Program-made: the position numbers and the translations under genes
NCBI RefSeq assembly: GCF_029407905.1
Contig: NC_073645.1
Location: 46,997,501-47,061,500 of the forward strand
DNA: 64,000 nt
Reading direction: 5' to 3'
DNA from: Bubalus kerabau
Lineage: Eukaryota > Chordata > Mammalia > Artiodactyla > Bovidae
Shown: in pieces, positions 1 through 9,795 of the stretch
Layout: every line of letters starts with the position of its first letter
Numbering within the stretch: position 1 is the first letter of the stretch
The notes under the pieces: generated by a model
What the model saw: only the letters and a program-made list of their open reading frames with translations
The model's database searches: none
Told to the model about the DNA's origin: nothing

Positions 1-587
1 AATTAGTCACTGGCAACTCATTCAAAAGGTGCCAGAGGCTAATTGTACCCCCAAGTGAGAAGTTTCAGGTGTAATTAATTATTCTTTAATTATTAAATTT
101 ATTATTCGTCAGTCAGAGGCACAGAGTTGTGCTTGGGTGAACTTGCTGGCGCAGGGACGGCTGGAACCAAGGGGTCCATGCCACCCTCTGTGCAGACCTC
201 TGCCAAGGCGCTGTGGGAAAGAGAAGCTGGGCTTCTTGGCTGCCCGGCTCAGCGTGGGAAACTCCTTCAGTGACAGTCAAGAGCCTGCTGTGCTGCGCGG
301 ACAGCGGGGGTGCTGGCCCAGAAAGCTGGTGGCCTTGGTCCCCCTTGGTCAGGCAGAGGGAAGGGCCAGGGTCTGAAGTTGTCCAAGTTGCCCCTGGAGC
401 CACATGATGGGGCAGATGATGACTCCTCTGTGAGCCTCACCTGCAGGGCAGGCAGACAGCGCCGACCCACATGTCCTGCTGTGCTGAGGAAGGCTCCGGG
501 ACCACATGAAATGAGGTCAGCTTAGCATCTTCCCTGAGGGGCAGCCGGGCAGTGGGAGTGACCCCAGCAAGGTCCTCTGGAGACTGA
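1..587. other. single-copy DNA, no gene recognised
   Basis: The first 110 bases are AT-rich and the remainder is GC-rich. Short overlapping open frames occur on both strands, but none has a recognisable domain, a plausible splice context or a consistent frame. No known repeat was recognised before the BovB that begins near 588. Confidence 0.5.
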
Positions 588-1672
588 CTTCAGTTCAGTT
601 CAGTCGCTTGGTCATGTCCAGCTCTTTGCGACCCTGTGGATTGCAGCACGCCAGGCCTCCCTGTCCATTGCGAACTCCCAGAGCTTACTCAAACTCATGT
701 CCATTGAGTCCGTGATGCCATCCAGCCATCTCATCCTCTGTCATCCCCTTCTCCTCCTGCCTTCAATCTTTCCCAGCATCAAGGTCTTTTCAAATGAGTC
801 AGTTCTTTGCATCAGGTGGCCAAAGTATTGGAGCTTCAGCTTCAGCATCCAGTCCTTCTAATGAATATTCAGGACTGATTTCCTTTAGGATTGACTGATT
901 TGATCTCCTTGCAGTCCAGGGGATGCTGAAGAGTATTCTCCAATACCACAGTTCAAAAGCATCAATTCTTTAGCGCTCAGCTTTCTTTATAGTCCAACTC
1001 TCAACATCCATACGTGAAAACTGGGAAAACCATAGCTTTGACTAGACAGACCTTTGTCAGCAAAACAATGTTTCTGCTTTTAAATATGATGTCTAGATTG
1101 GTCATAGCTTTTCTTCCAAGGAGCAAGTGTCTTTGAATTTCATGGCTGCGGTCACCATCTGCAGTGATTTTGGGCCCCCCAAAAAAAGCCTATCACTGTT
1201 TCCATTGTTTCCCCATCTATTTGCCATGAAGTGATGGGACCAGATGCCATGATCTTGGTTTTCTGAATGTTGAGTTTTAAGCCAGCTTTTTCACTCTCCT
1301 CTTTCACTTTCATCAAGAGGCTTTTTAGTTTCTCTTCACTTTTTGCCATAAGGGTAGTGTCATCTGCATATCTGAGGTTATTGATATTTCTCTTGGCAAT
1401 CTTGATTCCAGCTTGGGTTTCATCCAGCCTGGTATTTCATATGTTACTTTGCATACAAGTTAAATAAGCAGGATGGCAAAATACAGCCTTGACATACTCC
1501 TTTTCCTATTTGGAACCAGTCTGTTTTTCCGTGTCTGGTTCTAACTGTTGTTTCTTGACCTGCATACAGATATCTCAGGAGGCAGGTCAGGTGGTCTGGT
1601 ATTCCCATCTGCTTAAGAATTTTCCACAGTTTGTTGTGATCTACACAGTCAAAAGTTTTGGCATAGTCAAAA
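588..1672 (-). mobile_element. BovB (RTE LINE) 5'-truncated copy, antisense
   Basis: The plus strand opens with the complement of the BovB 3' terminus (repeated 'cagttcagttcag') and continues for about 1.1 kb through the C-terminal part of ORF2. On the minus strand, the reverse-transcriptase stretch 'LKLNIQKTKIMASGPITSW' is readable around 1210-1290, and the codons of the YADD active-site box lie at 1359-1370. The frame is broken by stops and small indels (for example, the 'FIFLGSKITADGD' region is corrupted near 1170-1190), so the copy is dead. Homology stops near 'ggcatagtcaa' at about 1671. No convincing TSD was found. Confidence 0.92.
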
Positions 1673-1694
1673 TCTTGACTTACCGGTTGTGAAA

Positions 1695-1800
1695 CCCAGA
1701 TATAAACATCTCCATGAGCCTCACTTTTCTCATCTGTAAAATGGGAATTTATAATAACAACCTACTTCTTGGGGTTGGGAGGATTGAGTCAATTAGTGTA
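1695..1800 (+). repeat. MIR-like SINE fragment
   Basis: The segment 'ctcatctgtaaaatgggaat' followed by a 'gttgggaggattgagtcaat' type continuation matches the core and 3' half of the mammalian-wide MIR family in sense orientation. It is divergent and old. The 5' tRNA-like head is missing or absorbed into the neighbouring BovB edge. Confidence 0.6.
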
Positions 1801-1851
1801 TGCAGAACATTTTGTATGCAGAGTTTTGTATGCAGAACATAGTGTATGCAG
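1797..1851 (+). repeat. short tandem repeat, about 14-bp unit
   Basis: Four imperfect copies of a unit built around 'gtatgcagaacat' run head to tail. They lie exactly between the MIR-like fragment and the L1 3' sequence that starts near 1850. Confidence 0.7.
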
Positions 1852-2339
1852 CCACTATGGAAAATATGGAGGTTTCTCAAAAAAACAAAAATAGAGTTGC
1901 TCTACAACCCAGCAATCCCATTCCTGGGCCTGCACTCAGACAAAGCTATAATTCAAAAAGATACACACACCCTATGTTCACTATTTACGTAGTGAACATA
2001 ATAGCAGCACTATTTACAAAAACTAAGACCTGTAAACAACCTCAGTGTCCATCGCAGATGAATGGATAAAGATGTGGTACCAAATAGAATACTACTCAGT
2101 CATCAAAAAAGAATGAGACAGTCTATGCTGTTTGCAGCAACAAGGACGACCTAGAGATGATCACACTAAGTGAAGAAAGTCAGAAAGAGAAAGAGAAATG
2201 CCACATGGTGTCACTTACACGTGGAATCTAAACTATAAAACAAATGAACATCCCTATGGAACAGAAACAGGCTTAACAGACACAGAGAGCAGACTTATAG
2301 TTGCCAAGTGGGTGGAGGCTTGGGGAGGGAAGGACTGGG
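1850..2339 (+). mobile_element. L1 3'-end fragment (left part)
   Basis: This matches the end of L1 ORF2 and the start of the 3' UTR: 'gttgctctacaacccagcaatcccattcctggg', 'gtccatcgcagatgaatgga', and 'agtgaagaaagtcagaaaga' followed by a G-rich stretch near 2305-2340. It has no open frame. The element continues after the BovB insertion at 3187. A foldback at 1974-1999 is an insertion relative to other L1 copies. Confidence 0.85.
1974..1999. repeat. 10-bp perfect inverted repeat inside L1
   Basis: The arms 'atgttcacta' and 'tagtgaacat' flank a 6-base loop 'tttacg'. The L1 copy near 61050 reads straight from 'gttcatagcagcact' with no such insert, so the hairpin looks like an inverted-duplication scar in this copy. 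Confidence 0.8.
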
Positions 2340-2350
2340 AATTTGGGATT
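2340..2350 (+). repeat. target-site duplication, left copy
   Basis: 'aatttgggatt' occurs here and again at 3176-3186, exactly bracketing the BovB insertion at 2351-3175 in the L1 3' UTR. Confidence 0.92.
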
Positions 2351-3175
2351 CAGTTCAGTTCAGTTTAGTCGCTCAGTCATGTCTGACTCTTTGCGACCCC
2401 ATGAATCACAGCACGCCAGGCCTCCCTGTCCATGACCAACACCCGGAGTTCACTCAGACTCACGTCCATTGAGTCAGTGATGCCATCCAACCATCTCATC
2501 CTCTGTCGTCCCCTTCTCCTCCTGCCCCCAATCCCTCCCAGCATCAGAGTCTTTTCCAATGAGTCAACTCTTCACATGAGGTGGCCAAAATACTGGAGTT
2601 TCAGCTTTAGCATCATTCCTTCCAAAGAAATCCCAGGGCTGATCTCCTTGCAGTCCAAGGGACTCTCAAGAGTCTTCACCAGCACCACAGTTCAAAAGCT
2701 TCAATTCTTCGGTGCTCAGCTTTCTTCACAGTCCAACTCTCACATCCATACATGACCACTGGAAAAACCATAGCCTTGACTAGATGGACCTTTGTTGGCA
2801 AAGTAATGTCTCTGCTTTTCAATATGCTATCTAGGTTGGTCATAACTTTCCTTCCAAGGAGTAAGCGTCTTTTAATTTCATGGCTGCAGTCACCATCTGC
2901 AGTGATTTTGGAGCCCCCCAAAATAAAGTCTGACACTGTTTCCAATGTTTCCCCATCTATTTCCCATGAAGTGATGGGACCGGATGCCATGATCTTCATT
3001 TTCTGAATGTTGAGCTTTAAGCCAACTTTTTCACTCTCCACTTTCACTTTCATCAAGAGGCTTTTTAGTTCCTCTTCACTTTCTGCCATAAGGGTGGTGT
3101 CATCTGCATATCTGAGGTTATTGATATTTCTCCTGGCAATCTTGATTCCAGCTTGTGCTTCTTCCAGTATCTGCT
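2351..3175 (-). mobile_element. BovB 5'-truncated copy inserted in L1
   Basis: An antisense BovB of about 825 bp, flanked by a perfect 11-bp TSD ('aatttgggatt'). Its minus strand holds a 137-codon open frame (2676-3089) over the ORF2 C-terminus, including 'LKLNIQKMKIMASGPITSW' and 'VHLVKAMVFPVVMYGCESW'. YADD-box codons lie at 3099-3110. The element is truncated inside the RT domain and cannot be autonomous. It split one L1 into the fragments 1850-2339 and 3187-3440. Confidence 0.95.
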
Positions 3176-3186
3176 AATTTGGGATT

Positions 3187-3440
3187 AGCAGATGCCAACT
3201 ATTATATATAGAATGGATAAACAAGGTCCTGCTGTATAGCACAGGGAACTGTCCTGAAAATCCCTGTGATAAGCCAAAATGGAAAAAATATGAAAAATAA
3301 TATATATGTATAATGCATACATATATTATATATATTATACAATATATAATATATATTATACAATACATAATATATATATATTATATATATGAGTCTATTT
3401 GCTGTACAGCAGAAATTAAACACAACTGTGTTAAAAAAAT
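3187..3440 (+). mobile_element. L1 3'-end fragment (right part)
   Basis: This continues the L1 interrupted at 2340: 'gcagatgccaactattatat', 'ggataaacaaggtcctgctg' and 'tagcacagggaactgt', ending with 'ctgtacagcagaaattaaac' and the A-rich tail. The middle is expanded into AT-rich DNA (3290-3395). Confidence 0.88.
3290..3395. repeat. AT-rich (TA)n low-complexity tract
   Basis: About 105 bp made almost only of A and T with repeated 'atatattata' units, including near-palindromic runs. It lies in the L1 tail, where the family usually has 'atatgtatgtataactga'. It probably grew by slippage. Confidence 0.85.
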
Positions 3441-3745
3441 GCCCTTCCATTGAAAACATTATGACTATTTACTATTTATAATTATTTACTATTATTACTA
3501 TTATTTCTTTTGTTCCCCATGGCCATAAGCCTGCTTCCAAAGGGAAAGCTATTGCACAAATAGTCACCCGCGAACTTTGTTTAAAATGTTATGCATGCTA
3601 CTTCCTGACTCAGGAAGAAAAATCTATCTTTTTGTAGCCAAGACAAGAGGAGCCTCAGTAAAACATTCAAAGTGATTATTTCTATGTGATGAGATTTTGG
3701 GTGGTCATTTTCTTGTCTTTTTCGCATTTTTTACTTTTCCTCATG
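3441..3745. other. single-copy AT-rich DNA
   Basis: No gene or repeat family was recognised. Short 'ttattactatt' runs lie near 3475-3505. Confidence 0.45.
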
Positions 3746-3888
3746 TGTGTTAAGTCACTTCAGTCATGTCCTACTCTTCGCGAGCCCACGGACCGTAGCC
3801 CGCCAGACTCCTCTCTCCGTGGGATTCTCTTGGCAAGAATACTGGAGTGGGTTGCTGTGCCCGCCTCCAGGGGATCTTCCTTGGTTTT
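3746..3888 (-). mobile_element. Bov-tA SINE fragment, antisense
   Basis: Complement of the BovB-derived body of a Bov-tA SINE: 'agtcacttcagtcatgtcct' at the start, then 'caagaatactggagtgggtt' and 'tccaggggatcttcc'. The tRNA-like head beyond the last motif is missing, so the copy is partial. Confidence 0.85.
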
Positions 3889-4771
3889 TACTTTTAAAAT
3901 GTGCAATGTTACAGCAAAGACAAGGGAATAATGTGGTTGTGTATTTGTCTGTATTCTGCAAACCGATCTGCACGTCCACACCTCAGGTGTCCTTCAGGCC
4001 AGGATCATGCTGTCCCGGTGATGTGACCTAGCCCCTTCCTCACTGTGCCCACCTTCCCGTGATGAGTGGTCCTCCTCCTGGATGGCACGCACACACCCTT
4101 GCCTCCCGGTTTACCCCGGCTTGACTGTCACTGCCTGCTCTATGAGCTGCTGGGAACCAGGGTCTCCTTCTGCACCCACGAGTCACACCTCCCCACCAAG
4201 AGCTCAGCCAAAATCTCAGCCCAGCTGCCTGTGCCCCTGAGAGCTGGGAGGGCCCTCGTTTAATTTTCCGTTTCATTAGGACACAGAGTCGGAGGAGTTC
4301 CTCCCCAGAGCTGTTTCTCCTTCCCCCACTTCCCAGAGGCAACCGTGGCCGTGAACTTGGTGTGCAGCCTTCCCATTCCGTTTTAGAGATTCTTCTACAT
4401 ATGTATGCACCTGTGAACAATTTTCAGTGTTTTGTGTGTTTTGAAACTGTCCATCAGTGCTATCATGCTGCAAGACGCTTTTTTCACTCAGCTGTCTGTC
4501 TTTGAGCCCTGTCCACAGAGATGCCTGCGGATCCAGGGCTGCTGACGGACCAGGTGACTGAGGCCCTGGGGCCCTGCAGCCTAAGAGAGCACGAAAGAGT
4601 CCAGCAAAGGAGCCAAGGGACTGTCCCCACTGACCGCCTCTATGTTATATCCGGCATCTCTGGTCACAGCAACAGAAGCCAATGCCCAGTTATCAATAAG
4701 CAGAAAATGAACTTATTGTCAGACTCTCATGTAGAATGAATTATTAAAGGGAGGCTAGATAATCAGGTTTA
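3889..4771. other. single-copy DNA with possible old LINE remnant
   Basis: No coding exon is recognisable. The part near 4385-4510 ('tatgcacctgtgaacaattt', 'tcatgctgcaagacgc') resembles a very old antisense L1 3' region, but divergence makes this uncertain. 'aatcaggttta' at 4761-4771 is the left TSD of the next SINE. Confidence 0.4.
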
Positions 4772-5053
4772 GGAGAAGGCAATGGCATCCCACTCCAGTA
4801 CTCTTGCCTGGAAAATCCCACGGACGGAGGAGCCTGGTAGGCTGCAATCCATGGGGTTGCGAAGAGTTGGACACAACTGAGAGACTTCTCTTTCACTTTT
4901 CACTTTCATGCATTGGAGAAGGAAATGGCAACCCATTCCAGTGTTCTTGCCTGGAGAATCCCAGGGGTGGGGGAGCCTGGTGGGCTGCCGTCTATGGGGT
5001 CGTACAGAGTCGGACACGACTGAAGCGACTTAGCAGCAGTAGCAGCAGCAGAG
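4772..5053 (+). mobile_element. BOV-A2 SINE, full length
   Basis: A dimer of two Bov-A monomers, each beginning with 'ggagaaggcaatggc' or 'ggagaaggaaatggc' and ending in 'gacacgact', joined by a 'cactttcatgcattgg' linker. The tail is (agc)n. It is flanked by an 11-bp TSD, 'aatcaggttta', at 4761-4771 and 5054-5064. The tail matches the BovB 3' end, so it was presumably mobilised by BovB machinery. Confidence 0.97.
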
Positions 5054-5204
5054 AATCAGGTTTAAGATAAGATGTACAATAATGGCAGTTCTAGGAAGCT
5101 GGGGTGGCGGACAGGAACTGACCCTTCATAACCTTGTCATGAAGATGCTGGAATGAAGGTCCTCTAGGTGACCTTTTTTGTCATTTCACTTAAGATGCAA
5201 GATC

Positions 5205-5480
5205 TCTGAGAGAACACTTCACTCAAACTGGCTTAAGCAAAGACCGACTATATGGCTCACATAGCTAAAAAGTCCACGTTCGGAAGTAGGGCTGGCTTCA
5301 GGTATGTTTTGACTCAGGGCCCAAATGTTGCAGCAGGACTCTGTCTCTCTCTTCTCTCTCTTGGGCGTCCCCTGTGGTTCTTGGTTGTTCTCCCCTTGTG
5401 CCAGCTTGAGAGTTCCCACAGCTCCAGGCTTTCCCTGTCTCAGCCTTCACAGTGGGGAGGAAAAGCACCAGCTTCTCTGT
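5205..5480. repeat. ancient interspersed repeat, family unassigned
   Basis: 'caaactggcttaagcaaaga', 'ggctcacatagctaaaaagtcca' in pieces, 'agggctggcttcagg' and 'ctctctcttctctctcttgg' follow the order of a common old mammalian repeat in which 'ttaagcaaaa...ggctcacataactgaaaagtcc' is typical. I recognise the pattern but cannot name the family safely. Confidence 0.45.
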
Positions 5481-5706
5481 CAGCCTTTCAAGGAGAAGAC
5501 AGCAGGGCCCGGGCCTGGATGAGGTCGTATGTCCGATGAGGTCGTATAAGTCAGTCCCTGTGGCCGGAGGAACGCATCGGTCTCACAGGCTAACAGCTGG
5601 TCACACGCTTTTCCCAAGGCGTCTCACCTGAAGCTCAGAGACACAGCTTCTCCAAGGGAAGTTGGCTGTCTTGCCCAAAGAAGGGCAAGGAGATGCCCAG
5701 GTATCC

Positions 5707-5727
5707 AAAAAAAAAAAAAAAAAAAAA
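5707..5727 (+). repeat. poly(A) run, 21 bases
   Basis: An isolated A21 homopolymer. No SINE body is recognisable immediately upstream, so it is either a degraded retroposon tail or a simple repeat. Confidence 0.9.
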
Positions 5728-5959
5728 TTGCCCACTCTACCGAGCAAACATAAATAAGCAAGAGATCTGAATGAAATAGAACAGGGCAGCAGGCTAGCCA
5801 CCAGAGGACTCACCCAAACCCCTGCTGGGTGCAGGGGGACCCCAGGAAGCAGTGTTGAGAGAACTGAAAGAGCAGCTTTTTCCTCACACCCGGGCGCCGT
5901 TGCCCGTGGCTCCCGTAAGGTGGGGGGTCAGGTGCTGAGGTGCTGCCTCGAGATTCCTT

Positions 5960-6660
5960 CCGTCTCCCCTCCCTCCGATTACTGTCAAATGATGAACTTC
6001 CACTGCATGTACATTTTCTTGGGATCATCCCCTCAAATGAATTATATGAATAATAAAGTTTCAATATTTTTCCTTCAGCAATTAATCTTGGTGAGCACGA
6101 AACTTCATTTGGGGGCTGGAATCCATCCATCAGAGTGACGAAGGAGCCAGCCAGGCGCAGGATCGGCTGGGGTGATGAAATACGGGTGCTCCTCAAAACC
6201 CGGAGGTCCTCTCCAGTGTGAGACGTGTCACATTTGAGGCCCAGCTGTCCCCGCAGACGGCGGAGCCCGCCCAGCCTGTAGCGCCTTTCGCTTCCTATTT
6301 TATGTGCGAAAGCCTCCGGATTGGACTTAAACATTCACAAGCGGTGTTCATGAGAGGAAAAAGACGATCGAAAAAATAGTTCATAAACCCAAACCAGTCG
6401 TTATTAGAGTGGCAAAAACACCGTGCTTCTGCACAGAATAGTTTACGTTAAATTAAAAACCATAACTTATCTCCAAGACACTCCATTTAGTACATCTGAG
6501 GTTAAATATGGTTCATAGCAGCTCTTTCAATTAAATTGTTCTTCCTTTGCTCTAGTAAAGTATATTAAACATAATTTCCTGAAAAGTAACAGAGATCATT
6601 ACTCTGTTTGCAAATTGATACCATGTTATTAAAAATAGGAAATATTTGCAGGGATATTTC
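5960..6660. other. repeat-free AT-rich island, possible conserved non-coding element
   Basis: About 700 bp with no recognised repeat. It is rich in A/T and homeodomain-type TAAT cores ('caattaatctt', 'aaattaaaaacc', 'ttcaattaaattg'). The 174-codon minus-strand frame over 5810-6334 has no known domain. The composition resembles deeply conserved regulatory DNA, but only alignment can show that. Confidence 0.35.
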
Positions 6661-7472
6661 AGATCACCGAGAACCTCATATTGGCAGCAAGGATACACTT
6701 GAGATCTGGAATTCTGGCTTCCTGATCAAGGAGTGGGGAGGCGGGGCTTGGGGGATGTGACAGGGCTGTGGAAGCGTCAGGACGAGGGGGCATCCTGAAG
6801 GAGTATCCCAGAGTGCTGTGTCTTTCTGGTCTGTATCCCAGCGTCCTTGGGGCTGAGAGCTTCAGCCTGTTAAGCTGCAGGTTGATCTGAGTCGGGTACT
6901 CGCCTTTGACTTTAAGGGTTGTCATTTCTCTCACATAAATGGACTTTATGGCCTGGACTGGCCTTTATCTTTGCCCATCCTGCTGGAAAGGCCCATAACA
7001 CAAAGAGTAAGGCGTCCACCTCTGTTCCCCGAGTCATGTCACGGGATCATTTCAAGTTCATAAACAAAGCCCCCAAACGGCTTTTCCAAGGCCTGACATG
7101 TCTCAGGGGAGTGCAGTGTGGGTTCGACTCTGTCGTCTGGGCCCAGGCTGGACCACCATCCTCCCCGGCCTCAGCAAGGGGAGGATGGGGCGGAATTCAC
7201 CGATGGCAAAGTCCAGACTCAAGGCCTCCATTAGAGGCTGAAGTCTCTGGGAGCCAGGCGGGCCGTGAGGTCAAAGTCACCTGTCTGTGGAGGTCAGGTG
7301 TGATGTCAGGCCTGCCACAGGGGTGCAGTCCCCTGCACCCCAAGACTGTGAGGGCTTCAGGAACCGGGGAGCCCTGCTCTGACTGGAGTGTGGACTTAAT
7401 ACTTGCTGCTCTGGCCACAGTCCGGCTGTGTGTGCAGGGAAGCAGCATTCTAGGTTCAGCAGGAACACGCGA
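6661..7472. other. single-copy GC-rich DNA
   Basis: No repeat or exon recognised. The plus-strand frame 6919-7608 runs into the downstream SINE, so at least its C-terminal part is not an ancestral coding sequence. Confidence 0.4.
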
Positions 7473-7486
7473 GAAAGATCATTGTG
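7473..7486 (+). repeat. 14-bp target-site duplication, left copy
   Basis: 'gaaagatcattgtg' is repeated exactly at 7632-7645 on the far side of the SINE. Confidence 0.95.
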
Positions 7487-7631
7487 GGAGCTCCCTGGTG
7501 GTCCAGTGGCTAAGACTCCGAGCCCCCGATGCAGGGAGCGCAAGTTCAATCCTTGGTCAGGGAACTAGATCCTGCAAGCCACAGCTAAGATCAGGTGCAG
7601 CCAAATAAATAAATAAATACTTTTTAAAAAG
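7487..7631 (+). mobile_element. tRNA-derived artiodactyl SINE (CHR-type)
   Basis: The head 'ggagctccctggtggtccag' carries Pol III A-box-like sequence, and 'aagttcaatccttgg' provides the B box. The body continues with 'gggaactagatcctgcaagc' and ends in (aaat)n and an A-rich tail. A perfect 14-bp TSD flanks it. The family name is by pattern only. Confidence 0.93.
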
Positions 7632-7645
7632 GAAAGATCATTGTG

Positions 7646-8210
7646 TGTGTGTGTGGAGGAGGGGCAGGGATTCTTCAGAATCACCTAACCTAACCTGGGA
7701 AACGCCTCTCCCAACCCCTCGTGGCCCTGTCCCTGTTTTCACTCAGAGGCCCAGGGCCCTGAACTCAGGGTAGAAAATGCTGCTGTTCGAGCTGGGGAGG
7801 GCAGCGGAAGCCTGGAGTCATGGTCCCCCTCCTGCCTCACCAAGCACACAGCTTCTGCAGCTCTGTTCCAGGCCCCTCTGGGGCCCGAGTCTGACCCGGG
7901 CGGCAGGTTTGTGTGTGTGACTAGCGTGAGCCTGCAAGAGCTGCCGACACCGCTGTTGTGTAAAGTGAACTCGAGAAGGGAAGTTACGGGGCTGCTGGGC
8001 AGGCACATGTGGAAGTGTAAAGGAGCTTCTAAACCGCCCTCCGGAAGGACCGGCTCGGGCTGCACCTTGACTGCACGCCAAGGCACATCTCCCCAAACTC
8101 TCGCCCATGGCCCACGTCATTCAGCCGAAAACGTGGGCTAATCCGGGCAGTGAACAGGGTCTTATGGGAGCTTTTGTGTGCTGTTCCCTGATTACCCCTG
8201 AGGTGCAAGA
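7646..8210. other. single-copy DNA
   Basis: Apart from a short TG run at 7645-7655, nothing is recognised. Overlapping frames on both strands are GC-driven and show no domain. Confidence 0.4.
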
Positions 8211-8214
8211 CTGT

Positions 8215-8450
8215 CCTTAATGCCTCCTAGCCATTTTCATTTCTTCTATGAACTGCCTCTTTGCATTCTTTGCCCATTTTTTAAATTGAGCTTTTTTTGT
8301 CTTTTCATTATTAAGTTGAAACAGTTTTTCATACAATCTGATTATTAACAGTTTTTTTTGTGTATGTCACAAATATTTTCTCCCAGTCGAGAATGAAAAT
8401 TCTCTTTTAATTTAGTTTATGGTTTCTTTCTTTTTTTCTACAGAAATACT
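8215..8450 (-). repeat. old L1 fragment, antisense (tentative)
   Basis: 'tttgcattctttgcccattt', 'ttttttgtcttttcattatt' and 'cacaaatattttctcccagt' recall the antisense of an L1M 3' region. It is strongly diverged, with no frame. Confidence 0.5.
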
Positions 8451-8454
8451 CAGT

Positions 8455-8783
8455 TTTCTCCAGAGAAATAGCCTGTTCAGTATAAGAAGCCAAGACAGAA
8501 TGCCCACTGCAGCAGTGTTTTTAATAGTGAGATGCTGGAAGAAACCCACATGTCCATCAATAAGCGACTAGTTAAACAAACCACAACACATCCATACTAA
8601 GTATTGGACAACTAAGCTGCAGGAAAAAGACAAATGAGGCCAATATGTGCACGCTGATTTAGAGCATTTTGTACGCAAGTTGCAGAAAGATGTGTATGGC
8701 TTGATACCACTTAAATTAATAACATCCCAGCAGATAAAACCCCTCAACTCCACATTTCCTTATATAATATTTTGTATGCATGT
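8455..8783 (+). mobile_element. L1M 3'-end fragment (left part)
   Basis: 'gcagtgtttttaatagtgag', 'acatgtccatcaataagcga' and 'tatggcttgataccactt' follow the order of an old L1M 3' end in sense orientation. The same element resumes at 9069 after a BOV-A2 insertion. Confidence 0.75.
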
Positions 8784-8796
8784 ATTCATAAATGCA

Positions 8797-9055
8797 ATGG
8801 CACCCCACTCCAGTACTCTTGCCTGGAAAATCCCATGGACGGAGGAGCCTGTTAGGCTGCAGTCCATGGGGTCACTAAGAGTTGGACACGACTGAGCGAC
8901 TTCACTTTCAGTTTTCGCTTTCATGCATTGGAGAAGGAAATGGCAACCCACTCCAGTATTCTTGCCTGGAGAATCCCAGGGACGGGGGAGCCTGATGGGC
9001 TGCCATCTACGGGGTCGCACAGAGTCGGACACTACTGAAGCGACTTAGCAGCAGC
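8797..9055 (+). mobile_element. BOV-A2 SINE inserted in L1M
   Basis: Two Bov-A monomers joined by 'gctttcatgcattgg', ending in 'gacttagcagcag'. The first few bases of the left monomer are missing. It is flanked by the 13-bp TSD 'attcataaatgca' at 8784-8796 and 9056-9068, which splits an L1M 3' end. Confidence 0.97.
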
Positions 9056-9068
9056 ATTCATAAATGCA

Positions 9069-9230
9069 TACATATAGATCTGGAAGGATCCACAGGACAC
9101 AAATGCCAGAAGTTGCTTTGGGCAGGAGGCTTTGGGGTGATCAGGGACTTGAATTAAATTTTTTCTATTATTTATTATGATGATATGTATTATTTTGTCC
9201 ATATTATTTGAATATTTTGTGAAGAAACCA
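9069..9230 (+). mobile_element. L1M 3'-end fragment (right part)
   Basis: 'agatctggaaggatccacag' and 'agttgctttgggcaggaggc' continue the L1M begun at 8455 and end in an AT-rich tail. Confidence 0.75.
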
Positions 9231-9231
9231 T

Positions 9232-9392
9232 GTTATGGACTGAATATTTATGTCTCCCCAAAATTCATATGTTGAAACCCAACACCCAGTGTGATAATGG
9301 TATTAGAGGGTGGAGCCTCTGGGAAGTGATTAGGTCCTGAAGGTGGAGCCCTCATGAATGGCATTAGTGCCCTTGAAAGAAGAGCACTCGCT
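9232..9392 (+). mobile_element. MLT1-like LTR (ERVL-MaLR), left part
   Basis: 'gttatggactgaatatttat', 'aaaattcatatgttgaaacc', and then 'tagagggtggagcctctggg' with 'ggtggagccctcatgaatgg' are the opening half of an MLT1-like solo LTR. It is non-coding. A SINE interrupts it at 9393, and it resumes near 9600. Confidence 0.7.
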
Positions 9393-9590
9393 GGGACTTC
9401 CCTGGTGGTCTAGGGGCTAGGACTCAGTGCTCCGAGTGCAGGGGGTCTGGGTTCGATCCCTGGTCAGGAAGCTAGATCCCACACACCACGACTAAAGATC
9501 CTGCATGCTTCAGTGAAGACTGAAGATCCCTCATGCTGCAACTAAGAGCCAGCGCAGTCAAGTAAACAGATAAAAATCAGTATAAAGAGA
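9393..9590 (+). mobile_element. tRNA-derived CHR-type SINE inside MLT1-like LTR
   Basis: 'gggacttccctggtggtcta', then 'gggttcgatccctggtcagg' as the B box, then the 'catgcttcagtgaagactga' and 'catgctgcaactaagag' body repeats, ending in an A-rich tail. It separates the two halves of the LTR. Confidence 0.92.
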
Positions 9591-9599
9591 AGAGAAGAG

Positions 9600-9795
9600 A
9601 GCTTGTTTTCACTCTGCTTTTTTTCTGCCATGGGAGAATACAACAAGAAGTTGGCATCTGAGACTGGGAAGAAGGCTCTCATGGGACTCTAACCAGGTGG
9701 GCACCTTGGTATCAGAACGCCAGCCTCCAGATATGTGAGCAGGACACTTCTGTTGTTTATAAGCCACCGGGTCTGTGATACCTTGTTAGGGTTTG
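9600..9795 (+). mobile_element. MLT1-like LTR, right part
   Basis: 'gagcttgttttcactctgct', 'ctgccatgggagaatacaac', 'ccagcctccagatatgtgag' and 'tgttgtttataagccaccgg' form the closing half of the LTR begun at 9232. Confidence 0.7.

Noticed and set aside
5810..6334. 174-codon minus-strand frame
   Set aside because: No domain, and its low-complexity arginine/glycine/serine content fits a chance frame. No splice context or start support.
6919..7608. 229-codon plus-strand frame
   Set aside because: No recognised domain, and its C-terminal part runs into the CHR-type SINE at 7487-7631. The composition is that of GC-rich non-coding DNA.
7487..7631. tRNA-like A and B boxes in this and other SINEs, possibly true tRNA genes
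   Set aside because: The boxes sit in SINE heads followed by SINE bodies, A-rich tails and TSDs. No cloverleaf with a CCA-side acceptor stem is formed.
9232..9795. Possible endogenous retrovirus with coding regions
   Set aside because: Only an MLT1-like solo LTR is visible, split by a SINE. No gag, pol or env-like frame flanks it.
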